DNA of 36,785 bases from Candidatus Obscuribacterales bacterium (GCA_019746975.1 JAIERK010000099.1:1-36785), one strand, 5' to 3'; counted from the stretch's first letter, positions 1-7,651 are shown. The notes: generated from the letters alone by a model not told the origin. Made by a program: numbers and translations.

Positions 1-1
1 G

Positions 2-169
2 GAGATCGTCGCGGACGCGGCCTACTGGATTCTGACCCAGACCGCGAAGGACACCACGGGCAACTTCTTCGTCGACACCGAGGTGTTGAAGAAGAGCGGG
101 GTGACCGACTTCACGAAGTACGCCGTCGATCCGGCCGCGACCCTGCACAAGGACTACTTCCTAGACTAA
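2..169 (+). CDS. C-terminal end of a short-chain dehydrogenase/reductase (HSDL2-like), partial
   Basis: Only the last 55 codons are inside the window; the 5' end lies upstream. The translated tail includes ADAAYWILT, then TGNFFVDTEVL and GVTDFTKYAVDP, ending in KDYFLD before TAA at 167-169. This wording matches the conserved C-terminal part of the NAD(P)-dependent short-chain dehydrogenases related to HSDL2 (family knowledge, from memory), where 'GNFFxDxEVL' and 'KYAVDP' follow the Rossmann domain. The catalytic Tyr-x3-Lys is outside the window, so activity and substrate cannot be judged. The gene is followed about 70 bases later by a strong intrinsic terminator, so it is the last gene of its transcript. 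Confidence 0.75.
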   Translation, partial: EIVADAAYWILTQTAKDTTGNFFVDTEVLKKSGVTDFTKYAVDPAATLHKDYFLD

Positions 170-238
170 CCGGTCGGGGTGCGGCGAGCCGTATGACCTT
201 CTCGGTCTGCGGCTGAGCTGACCGGTTATAGCTTCTGA

Positions 239-277
239 GGGACGAAGGCGGCGAATCACGCCGCCTTCGTCCCTTTT
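239..277 (+). terminator. Intrinsic terminator after the dehydrogenase
   Basis: A perfect 15-bp stem (239-253 with 259-273, arms GGGACGAAGGCGGCG and its complement) encloses the five-base loop AATCA and is followed directly by TTTT and an AT-rich stretch. This is the clearest rho-independent terminator in the window. Confidence 0.9.
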
Positions 278-279
278 CT

Positions 280-800
280 ATATTTGGAAGCAGGATTTAT
301 TTTGCGTTTTTTTTCTAGTGAGAACGCGTCTACTATGACAAGTCAGAGGAAGGCCCTGATTTGTTATTGGGTTTAGTGTTGACGTTAGGATGTCAGCTGA
401 AAGCTTGTCGCAAAGCGAACTCGCCGCGACATGTTACTTTTCGAAGCGGTTGTGTCTGACTGCATGCTAGGCACACATGTCGTTTAGGCAAGGCTCAAAA
501 AAATAAAAAAACTTTTTTCTAGTGTGCCGCCATCCGAGGTGACGTTCGAAAGGCTGATGGTTGAAGGTGTTTAGTGATCTTCAAACTGAATAGCGAGCGG
601 TATTAAAATACTAGCCCTTGACAGCTAATAGAGACACCTTAAAGTGTTCCTGAGGATCCACTTGTGTCGATACACCGAGACATTTGCCGGTTGTTTTCCA
701 ATATCGATCCGTAGGCACAGTTTGGAAAGCACTCGTTGAAGATCGCTGACGACAAGCGGCCTTTGTTGTGCGACTACTGTTAGCGAATGGCGGAAAAATC
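280..800. other. Non-coding gap before the TPR gene
   Basis: About 520 bases with no convincing gene. It is AT-rich and includes an A-tract joined to a T-tract near 498-519 (A7 T A7 C T6). It presumably carries the promoter of the TPR gene at 801. I could not identify a -35/-10 pair with confidence, nor any repeat or RNA gene. Confidence 0.5.
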
Positions 801-1421
801 ATGAGCGACTCCCGAAGTACGATCACCGGTAACTATAGTTCTACTGTCGCTTCGGAGGAGTTTTCTCCAGATGGTGGCATCTCTATGTTGACCACAGTTG
901 CGTCTGGATCTGCTGTGCGAGACCCGGAAGTAGAGAGTCGCATCATTCGTCGGCTCGAGGAGTTGGAGTCGGCGCAGGCGAACAAGGAGCTGGTAATCGA
1001 GGTCTATAACAAGCTGGTTCGCTATTATCTGAGGCACGATGATCTAAAGAAGGCTTCCGAGACCCTGGAAAGGACGCTCTCATTTGCAAAATCAGCCTAT
1101 GGAGAAAAACATCCTGGAGTCGCTCCAGTGTTGATAGAACTTGCTTTTATCAGCTACCAGCAGTCTAAGTACGAACCAGCAAAGTCTTATCTCGAACCGG
1201 CATTGGAAATACAAGAGAAGGCATATGGTCGTGTAAGCGAGCAGGTTGCGTTCGTTGTGCACAAGCTGGGTCGCGTGAATGAAGCGCTCGGAGATCTCGC
1301 TGTGGCGGAAGAGCTTTATTTGCGCTCCGTGACTACGTATCAGAACACATATTCTGAGGATGATTCTCAAATCCTCATCGCGCGCAATGACCTTTCCAGA
1401 GTTAGACGCAAGCGCAAGTAG
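801..1421 (+). CDS. Tetratricopeptide (kinesin-light-chain type) repeat protein
   Basis: A 206-residue protein beginning MSDSRSTITG. The in-frame GTG at 768 would add 11 residues (MRLLLANGGKI), but the ATG at 801 gives a more natural soluble N-terminus. After a low-complexity N-terminal segment of about 60 residues come three to four TPR-like helical hairpins with the spacing seen in kinesin light chain repeats: LVRYYLRHDDLKKASETLER, then LAFISYQQSKYEPAKSYLEP, then LGRVNEALGDLAVAEELYLR. Such repeats form protein-binding surfaces. No signal peptide, membrane segment or enzymatic domain is visible, so it is probably a cytoplasmic scaffold of unknown partner. It stands alone, with gaps of several hundred bases on both sides. 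Confidence 0.8.
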   Translation: MSDSRSTITGNYSSTVASEEFSPDGGISMLTTVASGSAVRDPEVESRIIRRLEELESAQANKELVIEVYNKLVRYYLRHDDLKKASETLERTLSFAKSAYGEKHPGVAPVLIELAFISYQQSKYEPAKSYLEPALEIQEKAYGRVSEQVAFVVHKLGRVNEALGDLAVAEELYLRSVTTYQNTYSEDDSQILIARNDLSRVRRKRK

Positions 1422-1833
1422 TCACAGGGGCATTGAAAAAAAGGGCGTGCATAACCAGCAATGTTTGCGGCAGGGCAGTTTGTGAGCGTATCCCCGGGAA
1501 GGGGATCCTTGGCTGCGCTATGCATATTTAGTCTAATGACTACTACGAAATGCATAGGCAGACTGATTTCCAGAGATATCAAGTTCAGACCACGACACAG
1601 CAGTTTGTAGGCTACAGATCTTCGCCATCAAACGTTTCTACAGGAGGTCGTGTAACACTGTCGCTTTATCTCAGAGAGCTATCAATCAGTCAGAGCCTGG
1701 TCTCCGTGCCATTCGGTGCGTGAGTCGCTTCTGATGTCTCTCTCGCTAGTGGCACGCCACTCTTCCCAAACCACGTATCGATGTGCGTCCTGCGCATCGG
1801 TATCACTCTGGTCTCCAACTTGAGGAGAAAATC
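1422..1833. other. Non-coding gap with an isolated Shine-Dalgarno-like motif
   Basis: About 410 bases without a supportable gene. A perfect AGGAGG at 1642-1647 is followed by GTG and immediately TAA, so it opens no reading frame. A small inverted repeat (ATCCCC/GGGGAT) occurs near 1490-1506 without a T-tract. The promoter of the gene at 1834 presumably lies in the 3' part. Confidence 0.45.
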
Positions 1834-2766
1834 ATGTACGCAGAATTGCTCGCCTTAATGGGGCAATGGAGCTCTGTTGCGCTCTCGCTCGTGTTCTTGG
1901 GCGGGGTGTGTTTCTACTTGTTTCGGTTGTTCAGCCCGGGCTACATGCGCCGTGCCAATGGATACTATGACGGGGAGAACGAGTTCTGGCACGGGATCTG
2001 TCTCCTCGGTATGTCGGCTTGCCTGACACCCTCCTGGTTGCCGGTTCCGCAGCTGGTGTGGTTCGTCGTCTTTCCTGTAGGTTCCGTATGGTATCTGGTG
2101 CGTGGTCTCACCTACGGAAAGCGCCTGACCTACAACAAGCAGTGGTACGACTTCGCGCACGCCGCCATGCTGTTCGGCATGTGGTGGATGTATGCGCAGC
2201 CGACTCAGCACTGGCTGGCGGTCTTGGCGTTGGCCGCGTACTGGCTCTGGTTCGGCTCTTACTACGCTTACAGGCTCAGGCTCGACTTCTCGAAGCCGTC
2301 TTGGTTGGCGTTCGGGCAGGATGGCGCGCACTTCCTGATGGCGGGTGTCATGTTCATCATGACCGTCTGGCCTTCGGCGTTGCATCACCATGGTCAGCAC
2401 CACACAGTGACTGAGCCTCTTGTCAGCCTGACCTCCGGTTCGAAGCACGTGATTGTTGCTTCCGATTCCGACTTTCAGGCTGCGCTCGTGGACCAGAAGG
2501 GAACCACCATCGTATTGGTGTCGGGCGGTTGCCAGAACTGCGCAACCGAGGTGCCGTTGTTCGAAGAAATCGCAACGAAGATGGCCGGTAAGGCTCGATT
2601 TGTGCGTGTTCACAAAGACACTTCTCCAGCCGCCTGCAAGTGGCTCGTGGCCACTCAGTGTCCGGTGATAATGATCGTGACGGATGGCAAAGTGGTCTCC
2701 CGACTCGACGGTTTTGCCGATCACGAAGAGATGGAGCAGTTCATCAACAAGCATCTTGATCGCTAG
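1834..2766 (+). CDS. Polytopic membrane protein (DUF5134-like) fused to a thioredoxin-like domain
   Basis: The start at ATG 1834 is chosen for the GAGGAG ribosome site at 1822-1827; it gives 310 residues. Residues 1-180 hold about five membrane helices. Three carry a spaced His/Met pattern: FWHGICLLGM (51-60), FAHAAMLFGM (107-116) and GAHFLMAGVM (164-173). This resembles the DUF5134 type of His/Met-rich membrane domain, an assignment made from memory. Residues 205-310 form a thioredoxin-like domain with the redox motif C233-Q-N-C236 and the expected cis-proline site at C276-P277. A linker rich in His (184-190) joins the two. Family knowledge suggests thiol-disulfide exchange, perhaps coupled to a membrane-bound metal or reductant; which side of the membrane the CxxC domain faces is not determined here. 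There is no co-directional neighbour close enough to call an operon. Confidence 0.75.
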   Translation: MYAELLALMGQWSSVALSLVFLGGVCFYLFRLFSPGYMRRANGYYDGENEFWHGICLLGMSACLTPSWLPVPQLVWFVVFPVGSVWYLVRGLTYGKRLTYNKQWYDFAHAAMLFGMWWMYAQPTQHWLAVLALAAYWLWFGSYYAYRLRLDFSKPSWLAFGQDGAHFLMAGVMFIMTVWPSALHHHGQHHTVTEPLVSLTSGSKHVIVASDSDFQAALVDQKGTTIVLVSGGCQNCATEVPLFEEIATKMAGKARFVRVHKDTSPAACKWLVATQCPVIMIVTDGKVVSRLDGFADHEEMEQFINKHLDR

Positions 2767-3154
2767 AAAAATCATCAGGCGATTTCTGTGGTGGCTCATT
2801 TGATACCACAGGGAATCACGCGACTGAGTGCCACTCGGCCCTCGTGTGTGATTCTGTTTTGCTTTGATATCCGACCAGGAGTAGTAGGGGTGGTCTGGAT
2901 AGCGAGGAAAGGCGAAGCCCTTGTTAGTGGTGGGGTGACGAAAGCCGCTCCGGCAGCCGCTGCACTGGCCAGAAGGGTGGAGTTGTTGGTTTGGGACAGG
3001 CAGTACATTATGTGCGAACCACTGCTGATACCGCACTGGGTGAGTTTGCGTGTTTACGCAGGGCAATTGCGTCTTACTCCATATCAAATGTTCTGCCCGA
3101 TTTGTAACATCAATGTCATAGCCAACCTTCGCCGCCCCACGGAGAGAGAGCCAA
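2767..3154. other. Non-coding gap
   Basis: About 390 bases between the thioredoxin-fusion gene and the next small gene. The reading frames here have poor composition and no ribosome sites, and I see no hairpin terminator right after 2766. The end of the gap should carry the promoter of the gene at 3155. Confidence 0.4.
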
Positions 3155-3346
3155 ATGATCGTCCAAGTAGAATTTACTGGTTTTTCCAAAGCCCTCGACC
3201 ATCTGAAAGATCAGCAGCAACTCGTTAGTACAAAACCTTCCAGCCTCTTGATTCAGGACCGCAAGCCGGTCAAGGTCACCGTCGACAGATGGCAAAAAGC
3301 TGAGCCGTCGAGCAGACATCGCAGACAGAACCTGCTTGTTGGATAG
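3155..3346 (+). CDS. Small hypothetical protein, 63 residues
   Basis: I do not recognise this protein. It is supported mainly by a purine-rich ribosome site (GGAGAGAGAG, 3141-3150) placed just before the ATG at 3155. The N-terminal two thirds (IVQVEFTGFSKALDHLKDQQ, then LLIQDRKPVKVTVDRWQK) look like an ordinary small alpha/beta protein, while the last 15 residues are basic and less protein-like. A frame on the opposite strand overlaps it but has no comparable start signal. About 75 bases downstream lies a GC-rich hairpin followed by TTTT, which would end the transcript. The coding call is moderate to weak. Confidence 0.4.
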   Translation: MIVQVEFTGFSKALDHLKDQQQLVSTKPSSLLIQDRKPVKVTVDRWQKAEPSSRHRRQNLLVG

Positions 3347-3420
3347 TCCAGGCGATGTCGCCAAGCAGATTGCTTCCCCGTAGCAAAGACTTACCACGCA
3401 TAACCAACCGACGAAAAACC

Positions 3421-3457
3421 AGAGCGCGAGCATTCAAAGCTCGCGCTCTCGGTTTTA
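3421..3457 (+). terminator. Intrinsic terminator downstream of the 63-residue gene
   Basis: An 11-bp perfect stem (AGAGCGCGAGC at 3421-3431 with 3439-3449), loop ATTCAAA, followed by CGG and TTTT. The Shine-Dalgarno site of the next tiny frame begins only about five bases after the T-run. Confidence 0.7.
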
Positions 3458-3469
3458 ACAGGAGAACCA

Positions 3470-3526
3470 ATGGGAAAAGTCCTCCACAATATCAATATTA
3501 GGCTGAACAGCTATTGCTGTAGCTAA
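3470..3526 (+). CDS. Possible 18-residue peptide ending in SYCCS
   Basis: A very short frame: ATG at 3470, TAA at 3524-3526, product MGKVLHNINIRLNSYCCS. It is preceded by AGGAG at 3460-3464 with a near-ideal five-base spacing. The ribosome site follows the T-run of a hairpin, so translation could be coupled to read-through or the hairpin could act as an attenuator. Two adjacent cysteines near the C-terminus are unusual. Nothing nearby encodes a peptide-modifying enzyme, and 18-codon frames arise by chance, so this is a candidate only. Confidence 0.3.
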   Translation: MGKVLHNINIRLNSYCCS

Positions 3527-3609
3527 GAGCATGCACCGCAGGTGATGGCAGTGTTGATTCTCGTCCTGCCGATAATACTACGCAAGAGAGTAACGACGAA
3601 CTGTTGAAC

Positions 3610-3639
3610 CATCGCGCCAGGTCTGCTCCTGGCGCGATG
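3610..3639. repeat. Inverted repeat without T-tract
   Basis: A perfect 12-bp stem (CATCGCGCCAGG at 3610-3621 with 3628-3639) and six-base loop TCTGCT. Neither strand has a T-run beside it, so it is not a classical terminator. It lies about 85 bases beyond the stop of the 38-residue minus-strand gene and could stabilise the 3' end of that transcript. Confidence 0.55.
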
Positions 3640-3723
3640 CACGAGTTTGATCTTGGTCATCGTGGCGCCCTGCCCGTGCGTGGGGCCGAGCGACTTTTGT
3701 TTTTATTTACCGGAAAGCGCTGC

Positions 3724-3840
3724 CTACTTCCTGCCGAAGATGAGCCACAGGATCAGCCCGAGGAACAGCAGCCCGCCCAGCTTCACGTCGTACAGCAGAC
3801 CGACGATGATGAGGACGAAGAGGATGGTTGAGGCGCGCAT
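3724..3840 (-). CDS. Small membrane protein, 38 residues
   Basis: On the minus strand, ATG at 3840-3838 opens a 38-codon frame ending at TAG (3726-3724). The peptide begins MRASTILFVLIIVGLLYDV and continues KLGGLLFLGLILWLIFGRK. It is almost wholly hydrophobic in two helical stretches split by YDVK and ends in a basic anchor. An AAAGGA ribosome site lies about ten bases upstream. I do not recognise a family; many such one- or two-helix peptides assist larger membrane complexes. It is downstream and co-directional with the two IstB-like ATPase genes and could be part of that unit, about 145 bases after the nearer one. Confidence 0.65.
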   Translation of the reverse strand: MRASTILFVLIIVGLLYDVKLGGLLFLGLILWLIFGRK

Positions 3841-3921
3841 GGCGTGTCAGTCCTTTCTGTGATGAGGTCTGTGGGTAAATCGACGCGGCGGTTTGTTTCG
3901 GCGTCGAGCAACGGAGGGTCG

Positions 3922-3950
3922 GGTACCATCGACAAGCAGCCGATGGTACC
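3922..3950. repeat. Inverted repeat between the ATPase gene and the small membrane gene
   Basis: A perfect 10-bp stem (GGTACCATCG at 3922-3931 with 3941-3950), loop of nine bases, no adjacent T-run on either strand. It sits in the minus-strand intergenic space and may mark a processing or stability element. Confidence 0.5.
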
Positions 3951-3984
3951 GAGTTCGATGGCCTTAAGCGACCGCTCGCCCGAG

Positions 3985-4929
3985 TTACTCCTCGTCTGGC
4001 GGTTGATAGCTGGGACCGAGTTCCGCGAGCCAGCTCACGGCTTCCGGCGGCCAGTTGCTCTGCTTGATACCCCGGCGCATCCAGAACTTGGGGTGGAAGC
4101 GGTAGGAGCGTTGTCCGAGGACGAACAAGTTCCAGGGGCGGAGTTGGCGCGGTTCTCCGGTGCCCAGAGTCTCTTCGAATTCCTTCTGCGCCACGGGGCA
4201 GCGGACCGCGCAGAACGGAACGACGTCGAACCTCTTGAACAGCTCGGATTGTGCGGCGGTCGCTACGGTGATGCGGTCGCGAATGGCGTGGTCGCCGCGC
4301 ACCGGCACGCCGATGTTCAACTTCAGGAACACCAGCTCCGTGTAGTTGCTGACCGCCAGAGACGTCCGCTCGGCGACCCGGTCCCGAACGGTGGCGCGGT
4401 CAAACACGTCGCTCCGGATGATGGCGCTGGCACCGAGCGTGGTAGTGATCACCGTCGAGCGCTTTTGTTCGAACCGCTGCAGCAAGATATTGGCGAGAGT
4501 TGCTCCCTCGTCCTTGTTACGCGGCAGATCGGAGACGATCAGCAGGTCGCAGTGGAGCAGATCCAGTCGCGGTCCGGTGTAGGGCTGGGACACCTCGCGG
4601 GTCAGGTCCGCGAGGTTGTACGGCTCGAGCAGACGGTTGAGGCTGTCACTAGGAGTCTCACCGTTGATCACGCGGACAGTTTTCCCCTTCTGTACCGCGT
4701 TGCCGGCGAGTGCGTAGGTCAGGTGGCTTTTACCGGTCCCCGGGCCGCCGAACAGTACGGCGTTGCCGCCGGTCTCCACCAGCTCCCCGTCGGCGAGTCG
4801 GATGAAAGTCTCGCGGTCGAACAGAGGCTGCTCATTGAAGTCGAAGGCGGCGATGCTCAGGCGCTTGGCCCGATTGGCCATCGCTGCCTCTTGTATGCCT
4901 TGGGTCAGTTGAAACGTTGCTTCGCTCAT
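3985..4929 (-). CDS. IstB/DnaC-like ATPase paralogue with altered Walker B
   Basis: A 314-residue P-loop protein; the ATG is preceded by GGAGAG in the minus-strand sense. Walker A is GGPGTGKS (61-68). The Walker B strand reads CDLLIVSDLP (127-136). Aligned with its neighbour's CDLLIVDEI, the usual Asp-Glu pair has become Ser-Asp, so hydrolysis may be weak or lost. STVITTT (158-164) fits the sensor-I strand that follows. The C-terminal third (LFVLGQRSYRFHPKFW, then WLAELGPSYQPPDEE) is not typical of IstB but is clearly shared with the neighbouring ATPase at 5079-6158. IstB/DnaC proteins load partners onto DNA or activate transposases; here no IstA transposase is present. Role unknown. Confidence 0.75.
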   Translation of the reverse strand: MSEATFQLTQGIQEAAMANRAKRLSIAAFDFNEQPLFDRETFIRLADGELVETGGNAVLFGGPGTGKSHLTYALAGNAVQKGKTVRVINGETPSDSLNRLLEPYNLADLTREVSQPYTGPRLDLLHCDLLIVSDLPRNKDEGATLANILLQRFEQKRSTVITTTLGASAIIRSDVFDRATVRDRVAERTSLAVSNYTELVFLKLNIGVPVRGDHAIRDRITVATAAQSELFKRFDVVPFCAVRCPVAQKEFEETLGTGEPRQLRPWNLFVLGQRSYRFHPKFWMRRGIKQSNWPPEAVSWLAELGPSYQPPDEE

Positions 4930-4953
4930 GGCTCTCCAGGGTTTGATGTTGGG

Positions 4954-5000
4954 AAAAACAGACTGGCAATGGAGCGGCTAATCCCGATAGCCGCTCCATT
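4954..5000 (-). terminator. Probable terminator between the two ATPase genes
   Basis: A perfect 13-bp stem (AATGGAGCGGCTA at 4968-4980 with 4988-5000), loop ATCCCGA. Read on the minus strand it follows the 359-residue ATPase gene and is succeeded, after about nine bases, by a five-T run (complement of 4954-4958). The T-run is displaced, so termination may be partial. Confidence 0.5.
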
Positions 5001-5078
5001 TGGCGATCTCTGAACCTGTCGTGCCAGTCATCGACAAATCAGTTTGAAACTACTCGATCTGCAAGAGGCTTGAGCAGG

Positions 5079-6158
5079 TCAGCTCCGCCATGCAGCCTGC
5101 TTGCTGTCGTCCGGCTTGTAGTTCGCCCCGCCCAGCTCCTTCAACCAGGCCGCGGTCACCGCCGGGTTGGGGCTCTTCTCGACCCGTCCCAGCCAGTTCT
5201 TGGGGTGATCCCGGTAGCTGCGCTGGTTGAGGAAGAACAGGTGCCACTGCCGTTCTGGTTGCCGCGGACCGAGCTTGTAGCTGTTCTGCAGCAGGTCCCA
5301 CTTCTGGATCCAGTCGAACTGCGCGAAGTCCAGCGCCATGTACATCGCCGCTGCGCCGATGTCCGGCGGGAGCAAGACGCGATCGCGCACCAACAGTTCC
5401 CGGAGCCCGCCGTCACGCGGGATGTAGAGACCGATGTTGAGCTTGATGAAGAGCTGCGCGGTCAGAGAGGCGAAGGGCCAGATCCCAAGGCAGGGGGCGT
5501 CCTCGCGCCCAGGAGCGTTGACCCATGCGCGCGTCAGCCAGTGGTACCAGTCGTCCTTGTCCGGGAGCACGTCTTCCGGAAGCAGGGTCGGGAATGGCAG
5601 CAGGTTGCTCTGGATGATCTCCGCAGGGGTGCGGCACGTCGTGATCACGGTCGAACGCTTGTTGCGGAAGCGCTCGATCAGGATGCAACCGAGGGTGGCG
5701 GCTGCGTCTGGCTGTCTTTTCGTGATCTCGTCGACGATGAGGAGGTCGCAGGTGACGATGTCGATCCGAGGTCCGGCGGACGGGCCGGTTGCCATGAACC
5801 ACGGCTCCGTCAGCGGTTCGTCGGGGCGATCGTCGAGGTAGCGAACGGTCTTGTGCTCTCGGGCGGCGAGTCGCGCCAGGGCGATCGAGAGGTGTGTCTT
5901 GCCGGAGCCAGCGCCGCCGAAGATGAAGGCGTTGCCACCGGTATTGACCAACTCGCCGGCCACCCGCTCGAGGCGGTCACGGTCCAGCGTTGTCGCTTCG
6001 GCGAAGTCGTAGTTGTCGAATCCGAACTTCGTCTCGCCGAGCAGTCGTTCTTCGAACTCGCCGTATCCTGCCACTGCTGTCATCCCGGGTCCATCCAGCT
6101 TCGGGCGGCGCTCGAAGCGGGAGCGCGGGACCAGGGGAGGCAGACCACTTTCGGTCAT
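5079..6158 (-). CDS. IstB/DnaC-like ATPase with intact Walker motifs
   Basis: A 359-residue protein. Walker A is GGAGSGKT (81-88), Walker B is CDLLIVDEI (137-145), and RSTVITT follows as the sensor strand. The first 40 residues are a basic, proline-rich extension (PPLVPRSRFERRPKLDGPG) absent from the neighbour. The C-terminal region shares LFIKLNIG, LFFLNQRSYRDHPKNW and WLKELGGANYKPDD with the adjacent paralogue, so the two arose by duplication. The family is AAA+ of the IstB/DnaC branch by its P-loop core, but the long C-terminal domain is of unknown type. No transposase, replication gene or inverted terminal repeat is visible around the pair, which argues against a plain IS21 remnant. No clear ribosome site was found for this start. 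Confidence 0.75.
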   Translation of the reverse strand: MTESGLPPLVPRSRFERRPKLDGPGMTAVAGYGEFEERLLGETKFGFDNYDFAEATTLDRDRLERVAGELVNTGGNAFIFGGAGSGKTHLSIALARLAAREHKTVRYLDDRPDEPLTEPWFMATGPSAGPRIDIVTCDLLIVDEITKRQPDAAATLGCILIERFRNKRSTVITTCRTPAEIIQSNLLPFPTLLPEDVLPDKDDWYHWLTRAWVNAPGREDAPCLGIWPFASLTAQLFIKLNIGLYIPRDGGLRELLVRDRVLLPPDIGAAAMYMALDFAQFDWIQKWDLLQNSYKLGPRQPERQWHLFFLNQRSYRDHPKNWLGRVEKSPNPAVTAAWLKELGGANYKPDDSKQAAWRS

Positions 6159-6241
6159 ACTAAGAGTCTCGTGGGTTGGAGAAGCGAAATGGCGCGGCTG
6201 AGCCGTCCATCACAGGGTTGTTGCAGATTGCCGCGTTCGGC

Positions 6242-6505
6242 CTACTCGTCTGTCGGCGGCTTGCGGTTCGCCTGTTTGGCGGAGAAGCGCATCAGCGCCA
6301 GGAACACCTCGGCGCAGAGTCCGAGGGTCAGAGCAACTGTTGTTCTGCCGAACGGCATGACGTAGCCGAACGAATCGACCAGTTCGATGATTCCCTGTGG
6401 GACCAGCGAACTCCGAATGATCGCGAGTAGCATCACGATCAGTGCGGCGAGGGTGACCAGCAGTCCAATACCGAAGAGGACGCTGGCTATGCGGTATGAA
6501 TTCAT
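6242..6505 (-). CDS. Small two-helix membrane protein, 87 residues
   Basis: The ATG at 6505-6503 has a strong GGAGGT ribosome site eight bases upstream on the minus strand. Two hydrophobic segments are evident, about residues 7-30 (VLFGIGLLVTLAALIVMLLA) and about 48-72 (VMPFGRTTVALTLGLCAEVF), followed by a short basic tail KQANRKPPTDE. No family is recognised. It lies between the alpha/beta hydrolase gene (about 100 bases upstream) and the ATPase pair, all on the same strand. Confidence 0.7.
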   Translation of the reverse strand: MNSYRIASVLFGIGLLVTLAALIVMLLAIIRSSLVPQGIIELVDSFGYVMPFGRTTVALTLGLCAEVFLALMRFSAKQANRKPPTDE

Positions 6506-6522
6506 CGCGTCGGACCTCCATC

Positions 6523-6550
6523 GGAGGCGACCGGCTCAGCGGTCGCCTCC
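6523..6550. repeat. Inverted repeat just upstream of the 87-residue gene
   Basis: A perfect 11-bp stem (GGAGGCGACCG at 6523-6533 with 6540-6550), six-base loop. It lies in the leader between the hydrolase gene and the ribosome site of the 87-residue gene. There is no T-run, so an mRNA stability or translation-control role is more likely than termination. Confidence 0.5.
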
Positions 6551-6605
6551 TCAAGACTCCTACTGGTATCGCTCTCTCACGACGAGCGATACAGCCGGAG
6601 TGTCG

Positions 6606-7550
6606 TTATGGTTTTTTGTTCGCCGGCACCTGCTTGTTGAGCCAGTCCATGACCGTCTTCGTGGAGAACGGGTCGATGTGACTGGTCTGCAGGATAGTGT
6701 GTCCTCCGTAGCTGTAGATGACGTAGGTGATGTCGGTGCTCTTCAACTTCGCGTCGAACAGGTACAGACTGTTGGGGTTGGTCTGTTTGTCGTCGCAAGC
6801 CTGGAGAACCAGGACGGGTGTCTTGGCTGGGATCTGGCTGACGTACTGCTCCGTTTCCCGGGGGAACTTCTTCGCTTCGAGCAGCTCCCGAGTGTTGAAC
6901 TTCTTGCGGACGAGCGGGTCCAGGACCAGCTCCTTCGCGATCTTCGGGTCAGAGGAGAAGAACTGCTCCATTTGCTTGGTGAAGTCCACCTTCACCGTGC
7001 CCAGCGTCACGATGTTGAGCAGGCTGCGCGGGATGAGCCGCGCGTAGTGGTGTTGGAGTTTGACCGCCGGTCCAGACAGGATGACGCCATCGGCGAGTTC
7101 CGGTCGCTCTGCTGCGAGGCGGATAGCGAGCGCACCTCCCATGCTCTCCCCGCCGACGAGGAGCTTCAGCCCCTTGTGCTCCTTGCGGATGCGTTCTGCC
7201 AGTCGCGCTACGTCGTAGTCGCCGCGGCGCACGTAGTCGATGCGCTCTGCCGAACCGGACGCGTACGCGCGACCCAAACCCCGCATGTCCGGAGCGTAGA
7301 CGATGAAGCCGTCTTCGGCCATCGTGGTCGCGAGCTTGTCGTACAGCAGGCTGTGCTCCGGGAATCCGTGGAGCAGGAGGACGACGGCGCGCGCCTGCTT
7401 GGATGCGTCCTGCCACTTACGTACCGGGGTGACCAACCCCTTGCTGATGGTCGGTTCGTCGTCGCGCACGACCTGGGCGTGGACTGACCCGGTCGCGATT
7501 ACCGCCATGGCGGCGGCTAGGAATCCCCTGGCTAACATGTTTCGGCCCAT
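6606..7550 (-). CDS. Secreted alpha/beta hydrolase (monoacylglycerol-lipase-like)
   Basis: A 314-residue protein with a signal peptide: MGRNMLARGFLAAAMAVIATGSVHA, probable cleavage after A25. The hydrolase core shows the oxyanion region LLLHGFPEHS (58-67), the nucleophile elbow GESMGG with Ser136, an acid in ACDDKQ (253/254) and the catalytic His284 in GGHTILQ. This arrangement matches lysophospholipase/monoacylglycerol lipase-like serine hydrolases; the substrate is unknown. An AGGAG ribosome site lies about ten bases upstream of the ATG. The protein is probably periplasmic or extracellular. It is the first gene of the minus-strand block that runs towards the ATPase pair. Confidence 0.85.
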   Translation of the reverse strand: MGRNMLARGFLAAAMAVIATGSVHAQVVRDDEPTISKGLVTPVRKWQDASKQARAVVLLLHGFPEHSLLYDKLATTMAEDGFIVYAPDMRGLGRAYASGSAERIDYVRRGDYDVARLAERIRKEHKGLKLLVGGESMGGALAIRLAAERPELADGVILSGPAVKLQHHYARLIPRSLLNIVTLGTVKVDFTKQMEQFFSSDPKIAKELVLDPLVRKKFNTRELLEAKKFPRETEQYVSQIPAKTPVLVLQACDDKQTNPNSLYLFDAKLKSTDITYVIYSYGGHTILQTSHIDPFSTKTVMDWLNKQVPANKKP

Positions 7551-7651
7551 GGAACGATGTCTCCTGTCTGTTCTCGGTTAAGCGCTCCGACCTTCGGAGA
7601 GCCTGATGAAGCGCTAGGTTTGAACGACATTATTTCGAGAGCGCGCGCTGA

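Noticed and set aside
1855..3189. 444-codon minus-strand open frame
   Set aside because: It lies opposite the well-supported thioredoxin-fusion gene and has low-complexity His/Arg/Pro content typical of a shadow frame.
3985..6158. IS21-type insertion sequence
   Set aside because: Two IstB-like genes are present, but no IstA transposase, no terminal inverted repeats and no target duplication were found.
3844..6365. Long plus-strand frames of 389 and 431 codons opposite the ATPases
   Set aside because: Composition is Arg/Val/Leu/Gln-heavy with no motif; both are antisense to ATPases with intact Walker A motifs.
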